From NCBI GenBank assembly GCA_938074585.1, contig CALJEW010000172.1, positions 1-20,697 of the forward strand: a stretch of 20,697 bases of DNA, written 5' to 3'. The translations under genes were made by a program, and so were the position numbers. How positions within the stretch are numbered: the stretch's first letter is position 1; every line of letters starts with the position of its first letter. Under the pieces are notes generated by a model. It did not search any database. It saw only the letters and a program-made list of their open reading frames with translations, and was not told the DNA's origin. The DNA is from an uncultured Rhodospirillales bacterium. GTDB taxonomy: Bacteria; Pseudomonadota; Alphaproteobacteria; Rhodospirillales; Casp-alpha2. This document shows positions 7,230 through 14,940 of the stretch, in pieces.

Positions 7230-9734
7230 TTATTCTCTCACTATTTGAGCGACGTCTGGCAGCCTGGTTTCGACCGTTGTTCCCCGTCCCACCAACGATT
7301 TAACATCAATTGTTCCCCCGTGGCGCTCAACAAAACGTTTAGCAATGGTTAACCCCAACCCAACCCCACGTTCACCATCCTTGGCTGACATATGCGGCTT
7401 AGATGCGTCATTGGCGGGGGATGCCCCACCGCCTTTATCAAAAGGATTAAATATCCGTTGCTTATCGGAGCTTGGTATACCAACGCCAGTATCAACCACC
7501 CGAATGACCACTTGATCGTTTTCTCGGACCGCACTTAGCGTTATTTTTCCGCGCGGTGGTGTATAGGTGGCGGCATTGGCCATCAAATTATAAACCACTT
7601 GTTTCAAGCGCTGCGCATCCCCCGTCATCCAACCAATATCTGGGGCGCAATCAAGCTCTAAACGGATGCTACGCCGTTTGGCCCGATCTTGGATCAAATT
7701 AAAGGCTGAAACTAGAAGTCCATGAATATCCACGCTTTCTTGGACCAGTTCTAATTGCCCCGCGTCCATGCTTGCCAGATCCAACACATCACCAACCACA
7801 GCCATCATATTTCGGCTGGTTTCTGAAATCGATTTTACATATTCGCTTTGGCGCGAGTTTAATTCACCAAAAAGTTCTTGTGATAGCATATCTGAAAAGC
7901 CGATGACTGTGTTTAACGGTGTTCGCACTTCGCGCGATACATCTGCTATAAATTCAGATTTCATCAAATCGGCTTGTTCCATGGCAACCGCCCGATCGCG
8001 CAAAGCGTCTTCTACCCGTGCACTGTCGCTGATGTTGACATACGACAATAATACCGCGCCATCGGGCAAGGGCACGTTGACGTATTTAATAGCTTTACCG
8101 TTGGTTAAGTCGAGCCGCCCCTCGCTTTGTGCCCGGCTAAGCAATTGCGACGTTATCAAAGATTTGTATTTTTGCCAATCGTCATCGACCCAAACGTCAG
8201 CATGATCAGGAGCAAACCGTAAAGACCGTGTATGCTCTAAAATTTCCGACAAATGCGGTTTTGCCGCCAATATGGCCGCATCCAAATTCCAAAGCTCGGC
8301 ATAAACCGGGTTATGCAACTTCAAGCGCCCATCGCTGCCAAACACCGCGACCCCTTCATGCAAATGGTCCAAGGTCTCGGTTTGTACCGCGCCCAATTCT
8401 TTATAAGAACGCTGTAAATCCAAGCTTTCAGAAATATCATCAAAGGTATAAACCAAACCGCCATCGCCGTAAGGTTCGATCTTTTGACGAAGTGCGCGGC
8501 CCGACGGCAGATACAGCATTTCCGTATGCGGGTCGAGCAACAGGCTAAACCGGGCGATTTGTTCAGCCTTAAAGGCTCTGAAATCTGGAACTTCGGGAAG
8601 CAGTCGATCTTCGCGTTGTTTTTCTAAAACTTCCGCCAAGCTGGGCTTATCCAGCAACCAATGGGGTTCCATCTTCCATAACGTCGCATAGGCCGAATTG
8701 GCAAATTCCAAATGGGTATCGGCAGCAAAAATCGCGACTGGGGCAGGCAAGCCTTCCAACACCGCATCACGAGATTGGCGGTGGCGGATAAAGTTGCTTT
8801 CCATTTCTTCACGCTCTGACTGATCCAACGCATACCCCAAGGTGCCGCTGTTCTTTTTAACTTCGCCACTGGTTTGCAGGCTCAAGGGAATTTCAGACAA
8901 TTCAACTAATTGAGCCGTACCGTCGCGGTCGATCAAGCGGCGCTCGCTTGCCCGCTTGCCCAAATTTCGAGCGTGTTCAGCCAAATCCGGTTTTGCTTCA
9001 ACCACACCCGAAGCGGCGCGGTTTACGAAAGCCAAATTCAACTTCGAGTCTCTTAACCATACCGGGATTGGCATGGCATCTAACAGGGCTGTCAAATGGC
9101 GATCATCAAAGGTATCGGCTTTTGACGCTTCCGGAGCAAATTCAGACGTGCCACCAGACGCGGTTAATTCGGTCACATCGCGCATCCAAACCAAATCGGC
9201 CTGAACTTCTCCTGCATCATTTTCAGCCCGCTGACCAATGGTTTGGATCAAACGATCTCCAGCTATTAAAACCAAATCAAACGGCGTGCCATTACCACGT
9301 AAGGCAGAACACGCGCGTTCTAAAGCTTTTAAGGATTCGCCTTTGAAGTGCACCCGAATATCGTCATAGCGCGAATGAGTGCCTTCTTTTAAATTCAATA
9401 ACACCGCCAGCTTGCGTGATACTGAGACCCCGCCCAAAACGTGATCCCACAAAAACAAACCGTCCGGGACTGCTGCCAAAATCTCCCGGCCCTTTTGTGC
9501 CACAGCATACAAAACATCGCGCTCGGATTGCAAGGCGATCCGCTTCGTCCTTTGGCGCGCCCACCCGACCGCAAACACCAGCGCCACAGCCGTCGTTATG
9601 GCACTAGAGCCTAGAAGCGTTAGCGGGTCTATAGCATCCGAAATTAGTTTTAATTGTTCAAACACACCCAAACAGTACCCCAGCCCCCCAACCCAGAGCA
9701 AGCCCCCGGTTTTCAATGAATTAATATTAGGCAC
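7230..9734 (-). CDS. Membrane-anchored multi-PAS HisKA/HATPase protein with Arg at the phospho-acceptor site (DivL-like)
   Basis: An 834-residue sensor-kinase-like protein. Two hydrophobic segments (about 10-27 and 38-58) anchor it in the inner membrane. Four PAS-like domains follow, starting near residues 84, 214, 323 and 453, and then a HisKA dimerisation region (about 590-660) and a HATPase domain (about 695-830). The ATP site looks complete: N box NLMAN (716-720), G1 VVDTGVGIP (D748), G2 GVGLGLTIAKR (790-800). The H box reads DVSREVRTPL, with R601 where canonical kinases have His; the neighbouring Glu is kept. DivL of Caulobacter has Tyr there and acts as a signalling scaffold for CckA. 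A comparable non-phosphorylated regulatory role is my inference. GTG 9734 is the start used; no clear Shine-Dalgarno is visible. Confidence 0.88.
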   Translation of the reverse strand: MPNINSLKTGGLLWVGGLGYCLGVFEQLKLISDAIDPLTLLGSSAITTAVALVFAVGWARQRTKRIALQSERDVLYAVAQKGREILAAVPDGLFLWDHVLGGVSVSRKLAVLLNLKEGTHSRYDDIRVHFKGESLKALERACSALRGNGTPFDLVLIAGDRLIQTIGQRAENDAGEVQADLVWMRDVTELTASGGTSEFAPEASKADTFDDRHLTALLDAMPIPVWLRDSKLNLAFVNRAASGVVEAKPDLAEHARNLGKRASERRLIDRDGTAQLVELSEIPLSLQTSGEVKKNSGTLGYALDQSEREEMESNFIRHRQSRDAVLEGLPAPVAIFAADTHLEFANSAYATLWKMEPHWLLDKPSLAEVLEKQREDRLLPEVPDFRAFKAEQIARFSLLLDPHTEMLYLPSGRALRQKIEPYGDGGLVYTFDDISESLDLQRSYKELGAVQTETLDHLHEGVAVFGSDGRLKLHNPVYAELWNLDAAILAAKPHLSEILEHTRSLRFAPDHADVWVDDDWQKYKSLITSQLLSRAQSEGRLDLTNGKAIKYVNVPLPDGAVLLSYVNISDSARVEDALRDRAVAMEQADLMKSEFIADVSREVRTPLNTVIGFSDMLSQELFGELNSRQSEYVKSISETSRNMMAVVGDVLDLASMDAGQLELVQESVDIHGLLVSAFNLIQDRAKRRSIRLELDCAPDIGWMTGDAQRLKQVVYNLMANAATYTPPRGKITLSAVRENDQVVIRVVDTGVGIPSSDKQRIFNPFDKGGGASPANDASKPHMSAKDGERGVGLGLTIAKRFVERHGGTIDVKSLVGRGTTVETRLPDVAQIVRE

Positions 9735-9757
9735 AATTGTTACTATAGGTAGGTAGA

Positions 9758-9771
9758 TAGATAATTATCTA
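9758..9771. promoter_or_regulatory. 14-bp perfect palindrome upstream of the PAS kinase
   Basis: TAGATAATTATCTA is a perfect palindrome 24 bp upstream of the kinase start codon, set in a GTAGATAGATAATTATC context. It could be an operator or simply AT-rich chance sequence; no known consensus is recognised. Confidence 0.25.
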
Positions 9772-10251
9772 GTTATAGGATAATATACTTGGACATGCCA
9801 ATTACACAATAAGCTATTTGTAAACTATGAATGGTTTTGAACTGGGTTTCGGATACCGATGGCCTACTAATTAATCAAGCTCTTGATCAGGTATTGGGCG
9901 ATAGTTTAGAGGAAAAAATAAATCGCGATGGGGATGCGCTAACCAACCCAGATGATACCCATAGAGTTAGGCGAGGGTTGTTTGTATTATCGCGCGCCGC
10001 CGTTAAACGCATCGGCACCGAGCGGCTTAACCAATCAAACGATTTGGTGCAGGCGAATGAGCAGCATATAATGACGAACGTTCGGAGTAGAATCAAAGAT
10101 GACCTTTGCACGCCATTTAGAATACGCAAACAGGAAATTGCAGAGCTAATGCACGACACGGTCAATTTAAATCAAGCCAACCCCGCCAAAAGAAAGTCTA
10201 TGGGGGGTGTTAGCGGCTTTTGGGCGTTAAGCAGAACCAACGATTTTAAGC
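9772..10251. other. Gene-poor stretch with one doubtful ORF
   Basis: Nothing recognisable is encoded on either strand. A 171-codon plus-strand frame (9831-10346) is open and hydrophilic, but it has no Shine-Dalgarno and matches no family I know. Its last 95 bases run antisense to a recognisable decayed gene at 10252-10395, so as a whole it is unlikely to be a real protein. Any upstream mercury genes such as merR are not visible here. Confidence 0.4.
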
Positions 10252-10395
10252 TCAGCAATCGCCTTTTAAGGGTTTTAGAACCTCGCCGCAGCCTTCGCAG
10301 TCGAAGAAATACTGGCACGCATCATTCGGCATGGTTTTGGTTTTAACATGACCGCATGTGAGGGTCGATTGGGGTTTGAAAGGAATAACGTTCAT
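10252..10395 (-). pseudogene. GDCCVxC-type small cysteine-rich protein, truncated
   Basis: The frame starts at ATG 10395, overlapping the stop of the MerF-like gene (ATGA), and ends after 47 codons. It reads STLTC-GHVKTKTMPNDACQ-YFFDCEGCGEVLKP-LKGDC then TGA. Intact members of this mercury-associated family read roughly STLTCPxCGHxxxxxMPxDACQxFYxCxxCGxxLxPxxGDCCVxC and continue with a CPP tail. Here the second Cys of the first CxxC is missing through a three-residue deletion, and the frame stops exactly where the second Cys of GDCC belongs; the C-terminal cysteine cluster is lost. I regard it as dead. The gene order (merF then GDCCVxC) fits known mercury loci. Confidence 0.75.
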
Positions 10396-10605
10396 AAGGG
10401 GGTGGCCTTATTTATTTGGCGTTTAATGAGGGCAAGGACGATCAGGCAAGCGCTTATCCCTAAAAGCGGCTGCAAACCGAAATCCAGCCCCGACATATAA
10501 GCGTGCAGCCCAAGCGCACCAAAAAGCAAAACCAGCGTAAAACATAAAATCATCATGACAATTGAGACAATAATTCCTGCTTTTTAACAACTTATCTTTA
10601 TTCAT
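10392..10605 (-). pseudogene. MerF-like mercuric ion transporter, frameshifted
   Basis: From ATG 10605 the frame begins MNKDKLLK, then a run of five A's (one too many) shifts it. Removing one A gives an uninterrupted 70-residue, two-helix membrane protein: AGIIVSIVMMILCFTLVLLF, then GALGLHAYMSGLDFGLQPLL, then GISACLIVLALIKRQ. This is the MerF layout (helix 1 with CCFTPVLV, GxxGL..LDxxLLPLL, helix 2, basic tail). The key motif has changed from CCFTPVLV to LCFTLVLL, losing one metal-binding Cys and the Pro, so it looks degenerate even apart from the shift. A homopolymer sequencing error could explain the shift but not the motif loss. MerF carries Hg(II) inward to MerA; no merA, merT, merP or merR is present here. 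Confidence 0.72.
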
Positions 10606-10635
10606 TGTTATGTCTTTATATGATCTAGTCTCTTT

Positions 10636-10658
10636 GTAAACTCGGCTTCGGGGTTTAC
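10636..10658. promoter_or_regulatory. Inverted repeat GTAAAC-N11-GTTTAC upstream of merF-like pseudogene
   Basis: Perfect six-base arms separated by 11 bases, 31 bp upstream of the MerF-like start codon. The place suits an operator of the dead transporter unit. It does not match the classical MerR operator, so its owner is unknown. Confidence 0.3.
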
Positions 10659-10756
10659 CCAAATCACGTTTATGTTAGCTCAGGGTAGCAATCGGTGAAT
10701 TCCTTGGTTATCGTATTAAAGGAAACCTTTGTATGCGTAGAATGGGAGTACTTTAA

Positions 10757-12556
10757 ATGGACGGTGAGAGAACGAGTTTAGAATCTCCGGATATGGAGCA
10801 AGTATCGAACCAGATGGCAGCTTTTGCTGAACGCTCTTCCAGTATTGTCCAAGCTTTTATGCGTCGCCAAAACAACGTAGATGATTATCAGGTTTCAGAC
10901 CCGTTCGTGATCGGGCAAGCGTTCATGGATTTGGCGGCAAAAATGATAGCCGACCCGTCGAAGCTGGCTCAAGCCCAAACCCAATTGATGCAAGGCTACA
11001 TGGATTTATGGACACAAACCGCAAAACGCATGCAAGGCGAGACGACCGAGCCGTTTGTTGCCCCAGCCAAAGATGATAAACGCTTTAAAGATGCCGCTTG
11101 GACCGAAGACGCAGTGTTCGATACCTTAAAGCAGTCTTATTTATTAACATCAAATTGGATGCAATCCACCGTTCGCGATGTTGACGGCTTGGATTTAAAG
11201 TCTGCTGAAAAGATTAATTTTTATACACGCCAATTCGTTGATGCCTTATCGCCGACCAATTTTGCCGCTACCAATCCAAAGGTATTGAAAGAAACCATTG
11301 AAAGCAAAGGCGAGAATCTGACCCATGGATTAGAAAACTTCCTTCGCGATATGGAAAAGGGCGAAGGCGAGCTTAAAATTTCAATGACCGACACCGAAGC
11401 CTTTACGCCCGGTGAAAACATTGCTACGTCACCGGGAAAAGTGGTGTTTCAAACCGAATTGATGCAATTACTACAGTACGATCCAACCACGGAAACGGTT
11501 TTTAAAACGCCTTTGCTGATTGTCCCACCATGGATCAATAAATTTTATATTCTCGATCTACAGCCTAAAAATTCGTTCATCAAATGGGCGGCGGACCAAG
11601 GCCATACGGTGTTAGTTATATCGTGGTTGAACCCAGACGCGAGCATGGCCCACAAACGATTCGATGATTACATGTTAGAAGGCCCCTTAGCTGCTATTGA
11701 TGCGATTGAACAAGCAACGGGCGAAAAAAAAATTAATATCATCGGCTATTGCATTGGTGGGACCTTAACCGCGTCAACCTTGGCTTATATGGCTGCAAAA
11801 AATGACAAACGGGTACAATCAGCCACGTTCTTTACAACCATGGTCGATTTTTCAGACCCCGGGGAACTGGGTGTTTTTATTGATGAAGTGCAATTGGAAA
11901 AGCTTGATTCCCATTTAGATAAGGTCGGGTATTTAGACAGTGCTCAGATGAGCCAAGTGTTTAATATGATGCGCGACAATGACTTGATTTGGTCATTTGT
12001 GGTGAATAATTACCTGATGGGTCGCGAGCCCATGGCCTTCGATTTTCTGTATTGGAACACCGATTCAACGCGAATGCCGGCAATGATGCACAAATCGTAT
12101 TTGCGCAATATGTATCTAGAAAATAAATTGGTCGAGCCGGGCGGTATGAAAATGAACGGGGTACCGTTAGATTTAAGTAAAATTAAAACGCCTGTCTATT
12201 TAGCATCGACCAAGGACGATCACATTGCACCTTGGAAGTCGACCTATTCAGCAACTCAAATTTATGCAGGACCAGTTAAGTTTGTACTATCCGCATCGGG
12301 CCATATTGCGGGGATTGTTAATCCTCCCGTAGCCAATAAATATTGCTATTGGACCAACGATAAAAACCCAGAAAAACCTGATGAGTGGTTCGATGGCTCG
12401 CAAGTTCATGACGGCTCATGGTGGGGAGATTGGCAGAATTGGGTGACTAAGCACGCGGGTCCACAGATCAAGAAACGCATTCCCGGCGACGGAAAATTAA
12501 AGTTCATTGAAGATGCACCTGGGTCTTACGTTCTTGTGCGATCATTAAATAAATGA
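10757..12556 (+). CDS. phaC: Class I poly(3-hydroxyalkanoate) synthase PhaC
   Basis: A 599-residue PHA synthase that polymerises (R)-3-hydroxybutyryl-CoA into storage polyester on cytoplasmic granules. The PhaC N-terminal domain contains PTNFAATNPKVLKET and SPGKVVFQTELMQLLQYDPT. The alpha/beta-hydrolase core carries the lipase-like box GYCIGG with catalytic C332, D488 in KDDHIAPW and H516 in SGHIAGIVNPP, all in the right order, and the length is normal for class I, which needs no PhaE or PhaR subunit. GGGAG lies about seven bases before ATG 10757. The stop overlaps the next start (ATGA). No phasin, phaA, phaB or depolymerase is in view. Confidence 0.96.
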   Translation: MDGERTSLESPDMEQVSNQMAAFAERSSSIVQAFMRRQNNVDDYQVSDPFVIGQAFMDLAAKMIADPSKLAQAQTQLMQGYMDLWTQTAKRMQGETTEPFVAPAKDDKRFKDAAWTEDAVFDTLKQSYLLTSNWMQSTVRDVDGLDLKSAEKINFYTRQFVDALSPTNFAATNPKVLKETIESKGENLTHGLENFLRDMEKGEGELKISMTDTEAFTPGENIATSPGKVVFQTELMQLLQYDPTTETVFKTPLLIVPPWINKFYILDLQPKNSFIKWAADQGHTVLVISWLNPDASMAHKRFDDYMLEGPLAAIDAIEQATGEKKINIIGYCIGGTLTASTLAYMAAKNDKRVQSATFFTTMVDFSDPGELGVFIDEVQLEKLDSHLDKVGYLDSAQMSQVFNMMRDNDLIWSFVVNNYLMGREPMAFDFLYWNTDSTRMPAMMHKSYLRNMYLENKLVEPGGMKMNGVPLDLSKIKTPVYLASTKDDHIAPWKSTYSATQIYAGPVKFVLSASGHIAGIVNPPVANKYCYWTNDKNPEKPDEWFDGSQVHDGSWWGDWQNWVTKHAGPQIKKRIPGDGKLKFIEDAPGSYVLVRSLNK

Positions 12557-12816
12557 CGCCTAATATGATACTTGACCCTGAAACAAAAACGCGCGAAGTA
12601 TCTGTTTTTAATCATTTAGAGCTTTTGTCTGAAATTGGCCGGGATTTTACCTCAAGCCGGGATATGGCGGCATCGTTATTAAAGGCTGTTACTCATATTA
12701 CGGAAAATGATGCCAGCGGATCAAGTTTTGCAGCGGCCGTTAATTCCTTAAATAAAGCACTTTCATTCATCTATTCAGAATTCTTAACATCAATATCAAA
12801 GCTTATACACAAATGA
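12553..12816 (+). CDS. Short GAF-like ORF between phaC and cysC, probably a remnant
   Basis: An 87-residue frame linked to phaC and to cysC by an ATGA overlap at each end. Residues 20-55, LELLSEIGRDFTSSRDMAAS and on to VTHITENDASGSSF, resemble the opening of GAF domains in signalling enzymes (LLxEIGRxFxSSxDxxxxLxxAxxxIxxxxxAxxxSLFL). The rest, up to SFIYSEFLTSISKLIHK, matches nothing I know, and the domain is far too short to bind a ligand. The simplest reading is an internally deleted GAF-domain gene whose frame survives, perhaps because it keeps cysC translation coupled. It could also be a genuine small protein. Function unknown. Confidence 0.55.
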   Translation: MTPNMILDPETKTREVSVFNHLELLSEIGRDFTSSRDMAASLLKAVTHITENDASGSSFAAAVNSLNKALSFIYSEFLTSISKLIHK

Positions 12817-13409
12817 ATTCAACAAATATCACTTCCGTAACGCATGGGGTGCCCGCTCAGTCACGCTGGAAAAAACATGGTCATTCAGGGGGCGTTTTAT
12901 GGTTTACGGGATTGTCTGGGTCCGGGAAATCGACCTTAGCAATGGCCTTAGAAGACGCTTTATTTGCCAAAGATTATGAAGTGTTCACATTGGATGGAGA
13001 TAACTTACGTCACGGTTTGAATGCTAATTTGGGTTTTTCTGCTGAGGACCGAAGCGAAAATATTCGCCGTGCTGGAGAAGTCGCAGCACTATTTGCAAGC
13101 TCGGGCATAATAGTGCTGGCGGCATTTATATCGCCTTATGCGAGAGATAGGGACCAAGTCCGCCAAATCATTGGCAATAATTTTCATGAAGTGTATTTAG
13201 ATCCTGGCTTAGATTCATGCGAAGCCCGTGATCCGAAAGGTTTGTATAAAAAAGCAAGGGCGGGTGAAATCCCAGACTTTACTGGAATATCTGCTCCTTA
13301 CGAAGCACCCATTAATCCCGAACTTCGAATTGATACGCATAAACAAGCGATCGACGAAAGTATTGATCAGTTAATCGCTTATACGGGCCGAGCATTCCGA
13401 CTTCCTTAA
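12813..13409 (+). CDS. cysC: Adenylyl-sulfate (APS) kinase CysC
   Basis: A 198-residue P-loop kinase that phosphorylates APS to PAPS in sulfate activation. Walker A is GLSGSGKST (33-41). LDGDNLRHGLNANLGFSAEDR is the APS-binding block, AAFISPYARDRDQVR holds the conserved serine loop, and DPKGLYKKARAGEIPDFTGI with APYEAP forms the lid and substrate site. All expected blocks are present and the length is usual. Its ATG overlaps the stop of the preceding ORF. No ATP sulfurylase (cysD/cysN) or PAPS reductase is nearby, so it either serves sulfation or works with genes elsewhere. Confidence 0.95.
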   Translation: MNSTNITSVTHGVPAQSRWKKHGHSGGVLWFTGLSGSGKSTLAMALEDALFAKDYEVFTLDGDNLRHGLNANLGFSAEDRSENIRRAGEVAALFASSGIIVLAAFISPYARDRDQVRQIIGNNFHEVYLDPGLDSCEARDPKGLYKKARAGEIPDFTGISAPYEAPINPELRIDTHKQAIDESIDQLIAYTGRAFRLP

Positions 13410-13413
13410 AATC

Positions 13414-13431
13414 AAGAGGTTTGTGCCTCTT
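13414..13431. terminator. Hairpin between convergent cysC and gapR
   Basis: AAGAGG-TTTGTG-CCTCTT forms a six-base-pair stem with a six-base loop, exactly in the gap between cysC (plus) and gapR (minus). T-runs on either side are short (TTT on plus, GATTTT on minus), so it is a modest bidirectional terminator candidate. Confidence 0.4.
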
Positions 13432-13676
13432 TACATCATGCCTAATGCGCGCTTATACACGTCCAAAATTTCTTCCATTTCACTCCGATCTCCAGATTCC
13501 ATTTTACGTAATCGGATGATTTGGCGCATGATTTTTACATCAAACCCGGTGCCTTTTGCTTCTGAATAGACTTCCTTGATGTCTTCCGAAAGAGTGGCTT
13601 TTTCTTCTTCCAGGCGTTCTATGCGTTCTATAAACGAACGAAGGCGGTCTCCTGCAACGCCTGCCACATCATTCAT
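13431..13676 (-). CDS. gapR: GapR / DUF2312 nucleoid-associated protein
   Basis: An 81-residue protein of the alphaproteobacterial DUF2312 (UPF0335) family. GDRLRSFIERIERLEEEKAT, then a coiled-coil helix, then GFDVKIMRQIIRLRKM and a DVYKRALGM tail match the family along the full length. In Caulobacter GapR clamps overtwisted, AT-rich DNA and assists replication and chromosome segregation. AAGGA about nine bases before ATG supports the start. It is convergent with cysC and divergent from the response regulator gene. This is one of the best lineage markers in the window. Confidence 0.93.
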   Translation of the reverse strand: MNDVAGVAGDRLRSFIERIERLEEEKATLSEDIKEVYSEAKGTGFDVKIMRQIIRLRKMESGDRSEMEEILDVYKRALGMM

Positions 13677-13801
13677 GGGTTAAATTCCTTGTTCTAATAA
13701 GTTGTAAATGGCCAATTATATATACGTATCATTCTTTAGATTTATAGAGGGCAAGATATAGTGCAACAATAGGCTTCGCAAGACGGGAAATGAGCTATTG
13801 G

Positions 13802-13816
13802 TTAATCTATTCTTAA
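13802..13816 (+). promoter_or_regulatory. Perfect CtrA-type box TTAA-N7-TTAA
   Basis: TTAATCTATTCTTAA matches the full CtrA consensus (TTAA, seven bases, TTAA). Its end is 46 bp upstream of the response-regulator ATG at 13862 and it lies between gapR and that gene. The match is seen directly; control by CtrA is inferred. Confidence 0.5.
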
Positions 13817-13861
13817 TTAGGAATATACATAATAAACATGTTCAAGATTAGGAGACATCCC

Positions 13862-14926
13862 ATGTCAACATATAATTTTTCCCGCATCTCGATCCTGATT
13901 GTTGAAGACAACGTATATATTCGTAACACATTTGAAAATTTACTTCGTACCTTTCAATTTGGAAAAATTGAAAAAGCCAATAATGGTGAAGAAGCCATTA
14001 AATATCTAAAAATGATGAAACAGGCCAATAACCCAGGGCCTGATCTTATTTTCTCTGATTTAGCGATGGCTCCAATTAACGGATTAATGCTTTTACGTTG
14101 GGTGCGGGCATCCAAAGATTGCCCAAACCGAATGGTTCCCTTTTTAATGATTTCAGGCGCGGCTGATCGTAATTATGTCAACTCCGCGCGTGATTTGGGT
14201 GTCTCAGAATTTATTGCAAAGCCATTTTCTGTAACTTCCGTTTATGAACGGTTTTTGCAAATTATCGACTATCCCCGGCAATTTGTTACCACTCAAAATT
14301 ATTTTGGCCCTGATCGTCGACGCATCCAAAACAGCACGAATTCGTCCGGACCAGAACGCCGTGAGAACAGTGATGACGATGCTATTATTGTGTATTCATC
14401 TGATAAAAAAGTAAAACCCAAAAAACCATCAGATGTTTGGTACTTTCGCTTGCAAAACTCGTTGCGCGAAAAAGCGACTGCGGGCCTAGGCGGCGACGAA
14501 ATTAAGGGTGAACTACCTATGGACTTGATTGAACAAGCTGAAGAAGAGCTGGAGCGAGCGTCTTTTGATTTCACAATTTGGGCTTTAGATTACCTTGCGA
14601 AACTTTCTGATTTATGTACGGAAGCCTTGATGAAACCAGGCAGCCGGAGCGGACATTTTGATGATATTCATGATTTGGCCTTGGAACTCAGAGGGCAAGG
14701 CGGTACGTTTGGGTATCCGCTAATCTCTACTTTCGGTAAAATGCTTTACGATATAACAGGTAAAGGCTGCCGTGAAGATGATAAGTCGGTTGAAATTGCC
14801 AAATCCCATATAGATGCTATGCGAGCTGTAATCCGTGAAAAAATTGCCGGTGATGGCGGTGAAATTGGCCGTGAATTACTCAAGGGCTTGAAGATGAGTA
14901 TCGAGAAAGTCGATGGGATTGTTTGA
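13862..14926 (+). CDS. Response regulator: REC domain plus C-terminal degenerate HPt-like helical domain
   Basis: A protein of 354 residues. The REC domain (about 10-135) has the acidic pair E15/D16, phospho-acceptor D66 in FSDLAM and K120 in IAKPF. A basic, disordered linker carries GPDRRR (149-154) and GPERR (163-167), a pattern I associate with alphaproteobacterial CheY-like proteins. The C-terminal domain (about 220-350) contains HDLALELRGQGGTFGYPL, which resembles the HPt core (AHxLKGxxxxxG), but the residue aligned with the phospho-acceptor His is L274; the only nearby His is H270. The start at 13862 is chosen over the upstream in-frame ATG 13838 because AGGAGA lies about seven bases before it. 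Output and partner kinase are unknown. A CtrA-type box precedes the gene. Confidence 0.85.
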   Translation: MSTYNFSRISILIVEDNVYIRNTFENLLRTFQFGKIEKANNGEEAIKYLKMMKQANNPGPDLIFSDLAMAPINGLMLLRWVRASKDCPNRMVPFLMISGAADRNYVNSARDLGVSEFIAKPFSVTSVYERFLQIIDYPRQFVTTQNYFGPDRRRIQNSTNSSGPERRENSDDDAIIVYSSDKKVKPKKPSDVWYFRLQNSLREKATAGLGGDEIKGELPMDLIEQAEEELERASFDFTIWALDYLAKLSDLCTEALMKPGSRSGHFDDIHDLALELRGQGGTFGYPLISTFGKMLYDITGKGCREDDKSVEIAKSHIDAMRAVIREKIAGDGGEIGRELLKGLKMSIEKVDGIV

Positions 14927-14940
14927 GTGCTCTTAAAAGG

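Noticed and set aside
10249..10260. TGA exactly where the second Cys of GDCC belongs could be a selenocysteine codon
   Set aside because: Read-through gives only one more residue before TAA, and the rest of the conserved C-terminus is missing, so a Sec codon would not restore the protein.
9831..10346. 171-codon plus-strand ORF as a real gene
   Set aside because: No ribosome site, no recognisable family, and its end is antisense to the GDCCVxC pseudogene; kept only as a note in the gene-poor stretch.
10423..10662. 79-codon minus-strand Cys-rich ORF as a novel small protein
   Set aside because: It is the MerF-like gene read out of frame after the five-A run; the shifted frame gives the true membrane protein.
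13838..13861. Upstream ATG 13838 as the start of the response regulator
   Set aside because: AGGAGA lies inside that extension, at the right distance from ATG 13862, and family proteins begin near the latter.
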